Shown here in pieces: positions 11,389-24,735 of a DNA stretch of 64,000 nt. The stretch lies in assembly GCA_013397115.1 (NCBI GenBank), contig VWZW01007078.1, forward strand, positions 370,967-434,966, in the 5' to 3' direction. The notes below the pieces were generated by a model. That model was not told the origin of the DNA. It saw only the letters and a list, made by a program, of their open reading frames with translations, and did not search any database. Every line of letters begins with the position of its first letter. Positions within the stretch are counted from its first letter, which is position 1. The DNA comes from Edolisoma coerulescens. Its lineage: Eukaryota; Chordata; Aves; Passeriformes; Campephagidae. Position numbers and translations under genes: made by a program.

Positions 11389-12700
11389 ATTATAATTAAT
11401 ATTCAAAAAGAAGAACTGCACCTGCAATCTGGAAGGAGAAATGAGATAGAACCAACCAGCAAAGCAAAGGGCGCTGGCACAGGAGCAACAGAAGCTGCCT
11501 GGATTAATTCAGGGAAGTCTCCCTCCTCTTCAGAATGCAAGTATTTCTTTTTTAGCACTTAAAATCTTAAAAGAGGGGAATAAAAAAATCTCTTGATACC
11601 ATCTCAGTCTGCTACACATGAACTACTATTCCCTAAGCCCAGTCATTTCACGTGCCTTTGCTTTGTTGGGAGTAATCCACAACAATTTTATGAAATCTGA
11701 TTCACAAAAAGCGACACAAAAGGCAAAGTCCAGAAGGGATGATCATAAAGGCAGAATAAAGCTAAACTATTTCAGTAGGTTCTCACTTAAATTACAGAAA
11801 GAGGGCTGGATGAAGCACATGGAGCCTGAATTCCATGGAAAACACAGGATCACTCTTAGCTTTAAAATGCAGCCGCCCCTCTTCTGCCTTTCTTACCAAC
11901 TTTCTTGCTGAGAAACTGTAACAATAAGATTAAAATAATCCTGTTCTGTCCCTGCTGCTTCAGATCCTCACCGAGAGGTTGGTAGGACCCCCGTGCAGTG
12001 CACAAAACTTGACAGGCAAGAGCTGAGGGCATCCCTGTATCTTTCCATCCCAGGAATGGCTGCAGATAATTCCTGGAGAGTTGCTCTGGAGCTCTGCAGA
12101 CATCAGTGATGGCAGAGTCTTGCTTTAAGGAGTTGACAACTTCAAGTTAAGCACGAGCATTAACATTTGGATTGGGATCAAACATGCAAGAGGGTGAACA
12201 AAGACCTGTAGCCTGATGAGTTTAAGCAGGATTAAAATAAATACATGCATAAATAAGGCCACATACCATCAGTTCTGCAGTCAATTCTGGCATCAGAACA
12301 GGTACCCAGGAGGCTCTAATGCTTTTAATTTACCTGATTAAAATTGGTTTACTGCAGACAGCATCTTGTGAAGAGCTGATGAGAACAGGCTCCCAATACA
12401 GAGAGGGCTGATGCAAAGGGAAAACGGGACAATTTCCCTGGTGCTCATGAGGAAAAGGACAGGCAGCAGATGGAAATTATCCACAGGAAACTTTGCCAGG
12501 AGAAATCAGTGTCTTTGTGAAGCCTCAACAACCACTGGGAGTCTAAGCCACTGAAAGCAACTCAGACAACTACCAGGGAAGTGTTAGGTGGAGTTAATCC
12601 TTGCTTGGAATGGAAAATGTGGGATCTGGACTCCAGAAGCATCTTTCAGTCCTGTAATGCTTCAAAAACCTCAATGGAAATACAATTTGACCTCCTGGTG

Positions 12701-12864
12701 ATCACAGAATTGTTAAGGTTGGAAAAGCCCTCTCAGACCATTGAGTCCAAGAACTCCCCAGCACTGCTAAAGCCACCACTAACCCATGTCCCCACGTGCC
12801 ACATCCACACAGCTTTTAAATCCCTCCTGGGATGATGATTCCACCACTTCCGTGGGCAGGCTGT
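12701..12864 (-). mobile_element. CR1 LINE 3' tip
   Basis: The copy carries 'ggttggaaaagccctctcag', 'gagtccaa' and 'gccacatccacacagctttt'. It is truncated after the 'gtgggcagg' block. Confidence 0.88.
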
Positions 12865-13616
12865 TAAAAGAAATGAGGGTTTAATGAAAGAGATGAGAAT
12901 CAGGAATACTCAATTTGGACAGAAGTGGTAAAAATTCAGGTCACCTGCAACTTCTGGTTTGTGTTGGCCATGGTGGTGTAATCACCAGGACACATCACAT
13001 ATCCATAGCAAGGTTTAATTTTACTACTGTTTATCCTGAGTGCCAACAGAGCGATGAATCCACTGATGGGAAATGGAATGAAAATCCTGGATGTCCAATA
13101 CCTGGATGACATGACACTTGTTAAAAGTACAAGTTCCAATTACTACAGAGAAGCACTTTCCTGTTTGACTCTCTTAAAATAAATTCTGTGCCAGAATATA
13201 TTGAAACATCAGCTGCTGTCTCGCAGTTGATATTAACTTCTACACTCCCCAGGAGCCATCAGCTGTCTCTAACCCAGGAAGGACAAGAAGAGAGGTTAGG
13301 AAGTAATTAATGGAAAGGGGACAAGGAAAAATGTTTTAAAAAATACAATGTTCTTCCATGGAATTATGGAGATCCATTTTTGCTACACTTGCAACTACAA
13401 AAGAAAGAGCAGATTGTTTCTCTTGCAATCAAAAGGCCAAGGAATTTTATTACAGCAAATCTCTGCCTAGAATAATTTGGGGGTTATTAATAGAATCATT
13501 GACCTCTGGAGCAGAACTACTGTGCGTGCTAGACCAGCTCCACTTTTTTTAGTGGAGTCATGGAAATCTCCAAAGACAGAGGTTTTACCATCCTTCAGGA
13601 TACCCCTATTGTGACC

Positions 13617-13746
13617 ACAGAATCATGGAACGGTTTGGATGGGAAGGGACCTTAAAGGAGATCCCATTCCACCCCCTGCCATGGGCAGGGACACCTTCCA
13701 CTATCCCAGGCTGCTCCAAGCTCCATCCAGCCTGGCCTTGGATGAG
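13617..13746 (-). mobile_element. CR1 LINE 3' tip
   Basis: It carries 'ggtttggatgggaagggacc' and 'tgccatgggcagggacacct' and ends within the 'cagcctggccttgga' block. Confidence 0.9.
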
Positions 13747-15246
13747 GCACCACATCCTAGTGAGGAGGTTTTGTTACCACATAACAGCACCCATTTCACC
13801 CCACTGCAGCAATCTACAGGTGCTTGATTTTCATTTAAATTGTATTTGCTGATTCCATTTTTTATTTCAGTTTTAAATCCCGTGGTGATGTGTTTCTGTT
13901 AAAACCACATCCAAATTCTCCCAGCCTGTCTTGTCCTTCTATTTTATATTTTTGTCAAAAGCTCATCCTGTATCTCAGCAAGTGGCCAATTTTAGCAATT
14001 TTTATTCATTCTTACAATTCACACAACAGAAAGCCCCCACCTCTCTTGCTGAATACTCTTGGTGTGCAAAATGCCATTTGTTTGTGATACAAACAATCCA
14101 TTTTCAGGGGTGTAGGATGAGCTGGAGCCCAGCCTGTTCCCATCAGTGAAACAGGAGCTGCACAATCAAGCTGTGACACTCAGCCAGGTTTTGCCTCCAG
14201 CCTGCAAACACCAGCGGAACAGGAAACAACAGGGTTGCAAAAGTGCAACGGATTAGATTTTGGCCGGGGACTTGATTGCAATGATAGTCCTGGGGATTCA
14301 TTCCAGCTGTCCCGAGCAGATCCTGGTCAGGCCACAGCACCTGTATTTCCAAGGGCAGCTTGGGAATCCCGGCACTGTGTCCCACAGGGCACACACACAC
14401 TTCCTCCTACTGTTCTTACACTTTTCAGGAAAAAAAACCCCACATTTATTTAAGTTTTTGCACAACAAAGGCACCGAGTAAAATCCAGGAGCTGAGGCTA
14501 AGGGGGAATACACACCGTGGGATAAATCCCAAGAGGTGCTGAGGGCACATCAGGAAAGAGTTAAAAAACTCAGCCCATGGCAGAGAAAATCCTTTTCATA
14601 TCTTGAGAGACACTTAGATATCCCTGTGACATCTCATTCCACCCCAGCTCCACTGCTGAGGCCAGCACAACCTCTCTTCCTTCGCATTTCCCTGCAAATT
14701 ACATCTGTGCCTTAGACTGGATATAAACAAAACCAAAGGAAGAGATTTCCCCTAGGATCTCTCTACTGGCACGATGCAGAGATCCAAACACAGTGACTTC
14801 ATCTTCCCCAAAAGCACCTAAATCAATTCTAACTGTTCTGTTCTCACCTTGAATAACAGAGGAAGTACAGCCCAGCAAAGCGAGCTCAAGGACTGGGAAG
14901 GTCACGTTTCCCAAGTTCTCTTCCCAGCTGGTGGGAAACCCTGGAGAAGTGATTCCCTGCAGCTCTGGCACAGGTTATCAAAGCACAGAACATGCCTGAT
15001 CAACTGCATGAAACTCACAGCAGAGCTAAGAGTTTCATTAAGTGTTTGTAAGGTGCCTTGAGATCCTCCAGAGGTATCCCAGATGTACAAGGATGGAAAT
15101 AACCCTGGAATTCCACTCACCTGCACCTGAGGTTGGGACAGCGAACACAGAACTGACCCAGCAGCACTTCTGTGATAGATCTGTGAGAAATCAAATCACC
15201 AGGGGTCTCAGATATTGTATTTTAAAGGAGTGTGCAGGAGAAAAAA

Positions 15247-15435
15247 CATGGAATGGTTTGGGTTGGAAGGGACGTGAAATATCATCCACCCCCTGCCATG
15301 GGCAGGGACACCTCCCACTGTCCCAGGCTGCTCCAAGCCTCATCCAACCTGGCCTTGGGCACTTCCAGGGATNGGCAGCTCTGCAGGTGGGGTCTCACCT
15401 GAGCAGTGCAGAATCCTCCCCTCCCCTGCTGCCCA
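15247..15435 (-). mobile_element. CR1 LINE copy with internal gap (N at 15373)
   Basis: The left part matches the element tail up to 'cacttccagggat'. After the N the sequence resumes at 'ggcagctctgcaggtggggt', which in the fuller copy at 30963-31540 lies about 360 bp further along. It is therefore a longer copy collapsed in the assembly, or a real internal deletion. Confidence 0.9.
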
Positions 15436-18431
15436 CACTGGGAATCAGCCCAGGATACAAATCAGTGCAGATTGGGTTTTTTAATCCTGAATCCAGATTC
15501 TAAATGTCTAAAAAGTCTTCAGAAGTCCAGGACAGCCATCCCTGTCCCCAGTACTGTGGGTATTGGTCCCGTGGCACTGCCATGCTCAGAAGCAATCCAA
15601 GGCTTCTCCACATGTCCTGTCATTCCCTGGGCACTTTTTGTTATCCCTTTGTAATGTGTGTGGAATGGGCAGCTGCTCTTCAGGATTCAGGAGACCAAAC
15701 CCTCCTTGATTCCTGAGTTCAGGATTTCTTCCTGTGCTCCACAGATACAGAAGAACCCCACAAGAAGTAACAAGTGGGCTTGGCCAGCCAGATTGTGAAT
15801 GTAAGTAAAGGTATTAATGAGGGCTCTGAAGATTTGGGATGCTGAGAGAAAGGATGGAATAAAAACCATTGGAAGCACCCAGAGAGGAGAAAGGAGTTCT
15901 GGTAGCAATTCCAAGAGCAGGCAGAGTCCCAGCATCACAGCTTTGGCTTCTGGCAGAGGAAACCACACGTGCTTTGAAATCTGAAAATAACACCTGCCTA
16001 TGTCAAACTCCTCTTCTGGCTCTTTTCTAATAATAAACATAGAAAAGCAGATCTCTGTGCAAATAAAGTGCTTCCAGGAGCATTTGAAGCAGTTAAATTA
16101 AACCAAAGCTTCGCTTCTTTCCCCTTCCCCTCAGAAAATGCTTCTCAAAAGGAAAACACAGATTTGAGCCTCTTCCATTCCTCTGCTCCGAGAGGGTGAT
16201 TTGTGGGAGAGCTGATCCATGGATCCAAACCAGCTCAGACCTCTGGGCAAGGGGACAGACATTTCCTGTTTTTCAGCAGCAGCAATGGCCCAGGAGCCCC
16301 TGAGAAACACCTTGTGTCACTTTGTTGTCACTTTTTAGTGTGCCTTCCTCAGGCTTGGTTCCTTTCCTCTAAGCAGGTGCGAAGGGGGATTCACAGCACA
16401 GGGAAATGAATCAGAACTTCACAATTCGGGGCAGCACAGACCAGAAATACCATAAATACCAGCAGGGCCCTCCTCTGCAGGCTAAAAGACAGATGCAGAA
16501 ACACAAACAGCCAGAATGAGAATTAAATTTGAAATATGGACGTGTACACACTTTTTTTTTTCTCTCCTCTCCCATCTATAAGGGTCTGAAGAAAAGAGTT
16601 TTTCTGAGGAAAAGGGTTTATTTTTTAAGGAATACCATTCATGCAGTGTGCCTAGAGTTCATAAGGATGTTATCCTTGTTTTCAAGGATGCACACAGCAC
16701 AGCCCAGTGACTGCAACTCAGCCAGGTACAACCTCCCTGCAGCTTTTTTTTTCATAAATTGCATTTCTTCTTCCTTTCTGCCTTTAGTTTCGGTGCTTCC
16801 TTAAACAACTTCTCTGATGATCAGCTCCTCAGAGCAATTCCAACTGGGACTCTTCCTCCCCTCCAAAAACCAACCCAACTCTTCTCCTCTCAGCTTCAAA
16901 ATGCTGCTCCAAGTGTTTCCCTACCCGTCTTGCCCGTGTCCTACCTTACCCTCTCACTATCTGAGATGTGTAACATCCTGCCCTTGTTCTGTCCATCATT
17001 TCCTTGCAAGCTCTCTGGGGAAGCAATTAGCCCACTTGTGAGCACTCTACAACATAATTAACAAATAATAACCACTGAGAAATGTAGGCCAAAAAAGCCA
17101 AGTTATCACAGCCCCATTTCTGCAGAGACTTGCATTGTTCCGTGCTCCCTTGCAGCTTCCAAGTTCCTGGAGGCACAGATTCTCCTCCAAGGCAGCACAA
17201 AAGCAAAGGTGAACGCTGTGTTTTAAAGAAGACATAAAATCTCCTGACTTTATTTGCATTTCCAGGCTCTGCTGCTTTTCCCCGCTCATTACCACAACCA
17301 GTTGTGAGTATTTACACAGAGAACACTACAATAAATCTCAGAATTGGAGGTGAAAGGCTCATAATTTGGTTCTAAATTAACTTTGGCAACGGGAGCACCG
17401 AAGGAAGGAAAGACAGGATGAGTGTAACCATGAGCAAGATGCAACACCAACGTAATGACATCATTTAGGATGAAAAAACTGCTGGAGGAGGCAAGGACAG
17501 AACCTCTGTTCTGGGGTTTTCATCCACACACCCCACGACAGCCAGTAGGGAATAATTATCAGGGAAAGCCTAAAAACTCCCTCTTATTTCAGCAGCAAAC
17601 AAACTATTTTCAATTCCTGAGGCTTCCTACTGTAAGAGAGAACTTCCAGGCTCTTGCACACTTCCTAGGAAGTGTTATGAGTCCTGGGTATCCCTTCAAT
17701 AGTGAAAAAATAAGGTGCCAAAACAATTAGACAAATGTTTCTAATAAGGCTGAAGCAGAATTCCGACTTCGTGGGGACCTGGGGAGCCAAGGAAGCATAA
17801 AGGAGGATGAAGAAAGGGAAGAAAAGGATAAATGCTCAGTTTGGAGTGGTTACTGGGATGGAGAAAGATGGCATTTGGAATGTACAGAGAAGGAATAATG
17901 TTCAGGAAAGAAGGGGGGGAAAGTGTGTGATTAAATCTCCACATTTCACAGCCTTGAGCAGGTCAGCAGTGGTCACCATGCTCTGAAATACTGATTGTAG
18001 ATCCTGTCTTGGAACACTAAACTGAGGTGGTCCCTACTGAGAACAGGAAAGGGAACAGCACATTTTGGCCACAAAGCAGCTGGAACACCTGTAATGGAGC
18101 AGTTGGCACTAATTTATGGATAATCCCTGGAGCCTACAAGTGCCAGAATGTCTCACCCAGCCCTGCAGCCTGAGCAAGACAGAGCACGTCTGCTGTGACC
18201 TGGGACAAAGGCTCCTCGTGGTCACTTTGTAAAATCTGCCCTCCCTGGCACAACTTTGGCTCTGCCAACCTGCAGAACAGCTCACCTGGTTTAACCTTAG
18301 GTCATCTGAGGAGAGAACAGCTCAGATCAGCATGTACAGGTTTGGCATTTCCCAGGCCTGCTCCAATGGCAAAGAAAATTTTAATTGTCCAAGAGAAGAA
18401 AGGAGGTCTTGTCCTTCAAAACTGATAAAAA

Positions 18432-18502
18432 GCCATGGCATGGCTGGAACTCAGTGATTGTTAAGGACCCTTCCAACCCAAACCCTTCTGTGATTCTCTG
18501 AT
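18432..18502 (+). mobile_element. CR1 LINE 3' tip, degraded
   Basis: The last 70 bp of a sense copy, with 'acccttccaacccaaaccct' and 'tctgtgattctctgat'. Confidence 0.75.
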
Positions 18503-18779
18503 CCAGTTATGTTGAGGAAGTTTGTAGCCTCACTGTCAGGGTCTTATCTCAGCTTTTCTGCTCATGGACAATCCAGCCCTGATTTCCCAAGCATTAAAGG
18601 TGAAAACATTTGGTTTATTTTTGTTTCACATCCATATCTGTCCAGCCTGCTCTTGGGTTTACATTGAATTCCTCTCCTGGGAGTAAAGAGCCTCATTTTC
18701 CACCTTTAAACCCATCCTTGGACTTGTTTTCCTTTGGGCTGCTTTCCATGGCCAACCTTTGTGCTTCTGCTCTGCTTTT

Positions 18780-19192
18780 CATGGAATCACAGAACAGTTT
18801 GGGTTGGAAGAGAACCTAAGATCATCCAGCTGATGGATGCCATGGGCAGGGACACCTCCTACTATCCCAGGTTGCTCCAAGCCCCATCTAGCCTGGCCTT
18901 GGACACTTCCAGGGATCCAGGAGCAGCCACAGCTTCTCTGGGAAACCTGGGCCAGGGCCTCCCCACCCTCACAGCCAACAATTCCTTCCCAATCTCCCAT
19001 CTATCCCTGCCCTCTGGCAGTGGGAAGCCATTCCCTGTGTCCTGTCCCTCCATCCCTTGTCCCAAGTCCCTCTCCAGCTCTCCTGGAGCCCCTTTAGGCT
19101 CTGGAAGGGGCTCTGAGGTCTCCCTGGATCCTTCTCCTCTCCAGGTGAACACCCCTGGCTCTCCCAGCCTGGCTCCAGAGCAGAGGTGCTTT
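18780..19192 (-). mobile_element. CR1 LINE 3' fragment
   Basis: A well-preserved 410-bp copy running from 'atggaatcacagaacagttt' through the 'ggatccaggagcagccacag' block to 'ctggctccagagcagaggtg'. It is useful as an in-window reference for the damaged copy at 41074-41326. Confidence 0.93.
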
Positions 19193-19763
19193 CCCTTTTT
19201 TTTTTTATTGTTTTGGTGATGACTGCATCCCTCGTTTTGACCTGGGTGAGCTTTAAAGACACACTTGTCTTTCATTACACCAAGTACGAGCTTCATGGAA
19301 CTCCACAAAGATTCAGCAGCAATGCAAAAAAACGACAATGAGAAAATCCCCGTGCCTGCAATTCCAGATAGATTTCCTCGGATTTTATTATTAACACTTT
19401 GTGTGATGCCCTGAGGGGAGTGAAGAGCTCTATGGTTGCCCAGTGAACCACACAAAACACAGAACCTGTGCCCCAAGGGACTTGCAGGTTAAAGCTCTGA
19501 GTGGGTACAAAACAATACAAATAATTGCCAGGTAGGCGATCCCGCAGGCAGCGCGCGCGTTCCAAGCCGGAACGTCTCCTGGCACAGGAGCTCTGGAAAA
19601 GGAGTGGGAATGGGATGCTTATCACAGCTCAGCAGCAAACTGCTCCAGGAACAAGCAGCAAAATGAAGACTCAAGAGGAAATGTCAGATTAAAGGCAAGA
19701 CCAATTTGTTCCCAACGTCTCATCTGCTCCTAATGCTCTGCAGTCTAAGGTAAGCGAAGGAAA

Positions 19764-20088
19764 ACAGAATCATGGAATCCCTGAGGTTGGAAAAGCCCTC
19801 TGAGATCACTGAGTCCAACCCTTCCCCAGCACTGCCACAGCCACCACTGCCCCATGTCCTCAAGTGCCACATCCACATGGCTTTGAAATCCCTGCAGGGA
19901 TGGGAACTCCACCACTGCCCTGGGCAGCTGTGCCAGGGCAGGACAGCCCTTTCCATGAAGAAATTCCTCCTAATATCCAGTCTAAACCTCCCCTGGTGCA
20001 ACTCAGGGCCATTTCCTGTGGTCCTGTCACTTGTCACCTGGAAGCAGAGCCTGACCCCCACCTGGCTGCACCCTCCCATCAGGGAGGT
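19764..20088 (-). mobile_element. CR1 LINE 3' fragment
   Basis: It carries 'gaggttggaaaagccctctg', 'atgaagaaattcctcctaat' and 'cctgacccccacctggctgc'. The 171-codon open frame across it is an artefact of the repeat. Confidence 0.92.
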
Positions 20089-20327
20089 ATCAGCCCAACA
20101 CAGAGCTGCTGTCCTCAGTCCTTATTCAGTCCCTCAGCCCTGGGAAGCTGTTCTGTTGAGAGGGAACTGCTGTTGGTTGGGGTCTCAAGTCCATAATGGA
20201 AGGTTCAGAAGAGCTCACCAAGAAGTCCTAAGTGTCCTGAAGCAGAGAAAAAACCAGATGCCAAACAGCAGAGAAATTCTTGCTTGACACTGAGCATTAA
20301 AAGGGTGTAGAGAAAAGGGGAACAAAG

Positions 20328-20455
20328 AATCACAGAATGGTTTGGGTTGGAAGGGACCTTAAAGACCATGGGCAGGGACACCTTCCACTACCCTACATTG
20401 CTCCAAGCCCCATCCAACCTGGCCTTAAACACTTCCAGGGATGGGGAGTGTCCCC
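20328..20455 (-). mobile_element. CR1 LINE 3' tip
   Basis: The copy carries 'ggtttgggttggaagggacc', with a small internal deletion before 'atgggcagggacaccttcca'. Confidence 0.9.
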
Positions 20456-21188
20456 TCATCCAGCAGACCCAAGTGGCCCCGCATTTAGCAGGAACACAGA
20501 AGCTTCAAGAGATGTTGCTTACCCACAATTGCACTCTAAAATCCACCTTAAATCTGCTTTCTAGTTTTGCTTTGCTTCCTTCCAGTTAATCCTCCACTGC
20601 CCTGTTCTTTCCTTGGGTTTTTCCTCTGCTGATCCCTCCTGCTGCCTCCTGAGCTGGGTGGTCCCTCCACCACCAAGTCATCCCATCTCAAATCCCTGCA
20701 GCGACTCAGCAATGCCAGCCCAGGTTTATTCCCTTCATTACCCCACACTTAATGCCCTGAGAAAAGCAGGAGGGTGGAGCCACGGAGTTCTCCAAGAAGT
20801 CATTCCAAGCACAGGTGAAAGTCACGGCTGCTCTGAGGTGGGAGCTCCGTTTTTCATTTAGAAAAGGATGGTTGTGGTAACCCTAAACAAAGCAACTCGA
20901 TTTTCTGTGGCTTTGGATCTTGTGGCTGCATGACCCGGGACCTGATAAAGCTTCTAACAAGTTCTGATAGAAGCTGTTCCTGTGGTTATGGAGTTTTAAC
21001 AGCTTTCCTCCATGTGGATTCTCTGATGTCTTATGATAGAGTTGAGCCCAGCTGGGGAAACACTTTGTCTTTCCTTTTCATGCAGCCATTTATTTTCACA
21101 AAGAGTAGGAACTTCATATTTGTGAGGCTTCTGTCTGCCTGTGGATTGTGCCCAAAGTCCGTGAGAAATGACGGAATAGACCAAAAAA

Positions 21189-21310
21189 ATCACAGAATCA
21201 TGGAATCATTAAGGTTGGAAAAGTCAACCCAGCACCACTACTGTGTTCACCCATAAACCACATCCTCAAGTGCCACATCCACATCTTCTGAACACTTTCC
21301 AAGGATGGTG
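21189..21310 (-). mobile_element. CR1 LINE 3' tip
   Basis: It has 'cacagaatcatggaatcatt', 'aaggttggaaaag' and a degraded 'caagtgccacatccacat' block. Confidence 0.85.
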
Positions 21311-23177
21311 AGTGTTCAAAAATAAAAAATAATCATCTAGGCTTTAACTGACCCGGCAACCAGGCTAAAAATGAAGCAGTTGTTAAAGTGGTTGAAATAA
21401 AACCAAAATAATTCAGTGTTGATAAATAAAAAGGAATGCACTTGGGTAAAATAGAACCTAGCATCAAATTGTACAGAAGTAGGAAGTCAGGACCTATTTC
21501 AGCAGTTCATCCAGCCTGTTACTGGATGTTGATACTTCTGCATGTCTGAAATACCACATCCAAAAGTAGCTGGACAATTTAGAAAGCAGCACATCACACA
21601 GGTGGAGGTTAAAAAGAAATCCCTGTAATGCTGATTGGTCCAAAGCTCCCCAAAATCAAGTGTGCCAGAACTATTTACCATTAATTCAAACTACCCTTAA
21701 TCTGATTTCTCAGACATTTCTCACCTCCTTCATGAGAACATGACTCGTGCTAAGTGGAGGTGTGGATTTAAGGTGGAAGTGAGGCTCAATGAGAAACAGG
21801 AAAAGAGTAACAAGAGTATAAATGACCACTAAAGACCATTTAGAATAATATTTTGTGCTGAAGCAGACAAGAAGCAGCCACGAAGCCTCTTCCAGAGAGG
21901 AAATCACCTCTGGAAAAGAGGCAACAACATCCAAATGGAAGCGGTGAGAGTAAGGTGCCGATGGCAACCATTAACACGACTGGTTTTTGCAGCAATCAAC
22001 ACCTCCTGAAGAAAAAAAGAAAGAATCCATGCTAAGTCATAGGTGGTAAGAAGCCAACACGGCACTGAAGAGGAGGAATTGTTCAATTATTATCCTGGGT
22101 ATGAGCACTGCAAATGCAGGCACTAACATCCGTGTTACAACCTGTCAGCGACCGCAGCATGTTGAAGGGATTAAAAGCTAATGACAGGCCACCATCCCTC
22201 TTAAAATCCCGTGCCAGGCCAGGGGCTTCCACTTTCTCAGCTGAAATATCCACAGTTGCAACATCAGCCCAGCGTTGTTTGTTCCTAATGAAAGAGGTGA
22301 TTCACTTTCTCTCCAGGAGCTGCACTGCAAAATGTTGATTAGAGTTGAACCGCCCCCAAAATTTAAAGTGGAGGGGAAGAAGAATACAAAGTGAGGTGTA
22401 AAACGAGATGGGAGTCGAGGGGGAAATCAAAGCAGGGAATTCACCAGGAGGTAGAGATCTTATCAAAGCGATTGGTTCATTAGGCAGAAAATTTGACTGT
22501 CATTAACACACTGCTGCAGTGCCTTTTGTTAGTGAGTTCTTCAGGGCAGACACCTTTGTATTTCTACTTGTAAAACACCAATTAGTACCTTGGGCAGACT
22601 ACAAACAAATCAACATTAAAACAAAGCAGCGAAGCAGAACCATTTGTATCTCCTGCTCTGCCTGGAGTCACCAGGACAGATTCAACTCTCTGGAGAGAGA
22701 CCACATTCTTCATTCCCTAATAGTCTTCCCCTCGTTGTCTGCACATCTGTAGGAGTTAAAAAGCACAAATTTGGATTTATCTCTCTGCTTGGGCTCAGAG
22801 GGAGTTCACCATGGGATGCTGCTCTGGCGATTCTGGTTACACGTTTTGTGTGTGTGTATTCAAGCTGCTTTTCAATTAAGAACAGTTTAATTGTTGCAAA
22901 GCCCACCCAGCACAGCCAGGCACCACTGCTTTCCCAACGCAGGAGCGAAGGTACCTGTTAGACATCCTTGGAAAGGCCACGTTTGGGAATTAAAAAACGG
23001 CTGGAAGGGTGGAAGGAGGAAGACCTGGTTCAGTCTTGCCCACGTGGCTGGAATTGGAAGGGTTCCTGACACTGTCTCCAGAAATTTAAAGCAGGAGAGA
23101 AACAGCTTATTCACTTCCAAGCAGAGTTCGGGAGGGAATTCACTTCTGTGCAGGACCCATTTGCTCTGCTGCTGGTT

Positions 23178-23329
23178 CTTGTTCCCTGGGAGCAGAGCCT
23201 GACCCCACCGGGCTACAATCTGTTCTCAGGGAGTTGTGCAGAGCCAGAAGGTTCCCCCTGAGCCTCCTTTTCTCCAGGCTGAGCCCCTTTCCCAGCTCCT
23301 TCAGCCGCTCCTGGTGCTCCAGCACCTTC
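23178..23329 (-). mobile_element. CR1 LINE internal fragment
   Basis: The copy lacks the tail. It carries 'ttccctgggagcagagcctg', 'gttgtgcagagccagaaggt' and 'cttttctccaggctgagccc'. The missing 3' end is atypical of a direct insertion and suggests later deletion. Confidence 0.88.
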
Positions 23330-23465
23330 ATCTTTCAACCTACCCTGCCCATCTTCTCCCCCCTTCCCACACACTTTCTAAACAATATTAAATGTCTTTT
23401 CTGCTTTAACTCCCTAAAATATGTTTAGAGGAAAGGTCAGACAGAGCAACAATCTGCTGGTTCAG

Positions 23466-23525
23466 GGTCATAGTAATGGTTAAGATGCCAGACTACAGAT
23501 TCAGAGTCTGAGCCTGCCACGATTC
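23466..23525 (+). mobile_element. MIR-like SINE head, fossil
   Basis: A tRNA-type A-box-like stretch 'tagtaatggttaaga' is followed at the right distance by 'gagcctgccac'. It resembles the head of the ancient amniote SINE MIR ('tagtggttaaga' ... 'ctctgccact'). The copy is strongly diverged. Confidence 0.4.
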
Positions 23526-24632
23526 ACACTGAGGGCTGGTCAGGTTATACTTGCTGTGAGGAGAAAAATGGTAATTTAGCCTTGATGATTGAGAAAACCT
23601 GAAAATCTGCCAACCTCATCTCTGCCTGGAGTGCCAGTAGCTATTAAAGCCTTAACCAGGGATCCAGGCAGGAATGCACGATTTGGGGTTTATGATTCCT
23701 AGAGCAACGTGAATGTCAAAGGTTGGGAGAGAACGATGGTCTCAGCTCCACGTGCTACTCCCTGTGGTAAAGAAATAATGACTGCAAACAGAGGCAACAG
23801 AGATGCATTTTTTAAAGAGCTGGAGAAGCCCTGCCATGTTTAGTCAGGCACACAACAGCCTGTGCAGAGCCTGTGGGGTTGATGTAACAGAGCACCCAGT
23901 TACAGTGGGATTTTTGACTTCATCTGTCAAGACTCAACGCGAGCAGAGCTGATCCCTCTTGGAGAAAAGGTGATGGATTTGATGAGCTCTTAGGTCCTCT
24001 CCTAAACTACCTCCTACGTAAAGAAACCTGGACAGCAGCTTGGAAACAGAGTGAGAGCTCTGCTGAAGGAGTTAACCATTCCAACAGGTAATATCTGAAT
24101 TTTGAAAGAATTTGGCCACCGGAGCTTCTTCCCCGCAACAGTTCCGAGGAGCTGCTGCCAATGTTAACATCGGGAGGCAGCTACTGACAGGTCTCATTTT
24201 GCCCAGTCTGATGCTGCTATTGACACTCAGGCAGACAAGCCAGCACAAACAGGAATAAAAGGCCACCTTCCATGGCAACGCTTCTCAAGGAACTAAGGAA
24301 TTTACCGACAGCCCTGAAATCCCTGGCAGGCGGTGGGATTCGCTTCCCAAATGTCCCGGGGCACGGAAAAGCTGATGGGACTCACGTAACAACGGCTCCT
24401 ACCACGCTGCTGGGCAGCTCCAGAGATGAGTGACAGCTTCTGCAATATCCAACAGGAATTACTGGGTAATGTGGCCTTTCGGGCAGTGGCCAAGTGATGT
24501 GGAAGATCGGGGATAAATTCCAGTTGCAGGTCAGGGTCCTTCTGAGAGGACAGAAATTTTTGCAGAACCAACAGCTACTTGAATTTTTCTTCAGCCTCAA
24601 CAGCAAATGGCAAGTTCCTTACACAAGAGTTA

Positions 24633-24735
24633 CTGGATGGGGCTTGGAGCAACCTGGGCTAGTGGAAGGTGTCCCTGCCCGTGGCAGGAGGTTGGAATTA
24701 GATCATCTCTAAGGTCCCTTCCAACCCAAACCATC
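24633..24735 (+). mobile_element. CR1 LINE 3' tip
   Basis: The tip includes 'ggggcttggagcaacctggg' and 'aaggtcccttccaacccaaa'. Confidence 0.88.
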
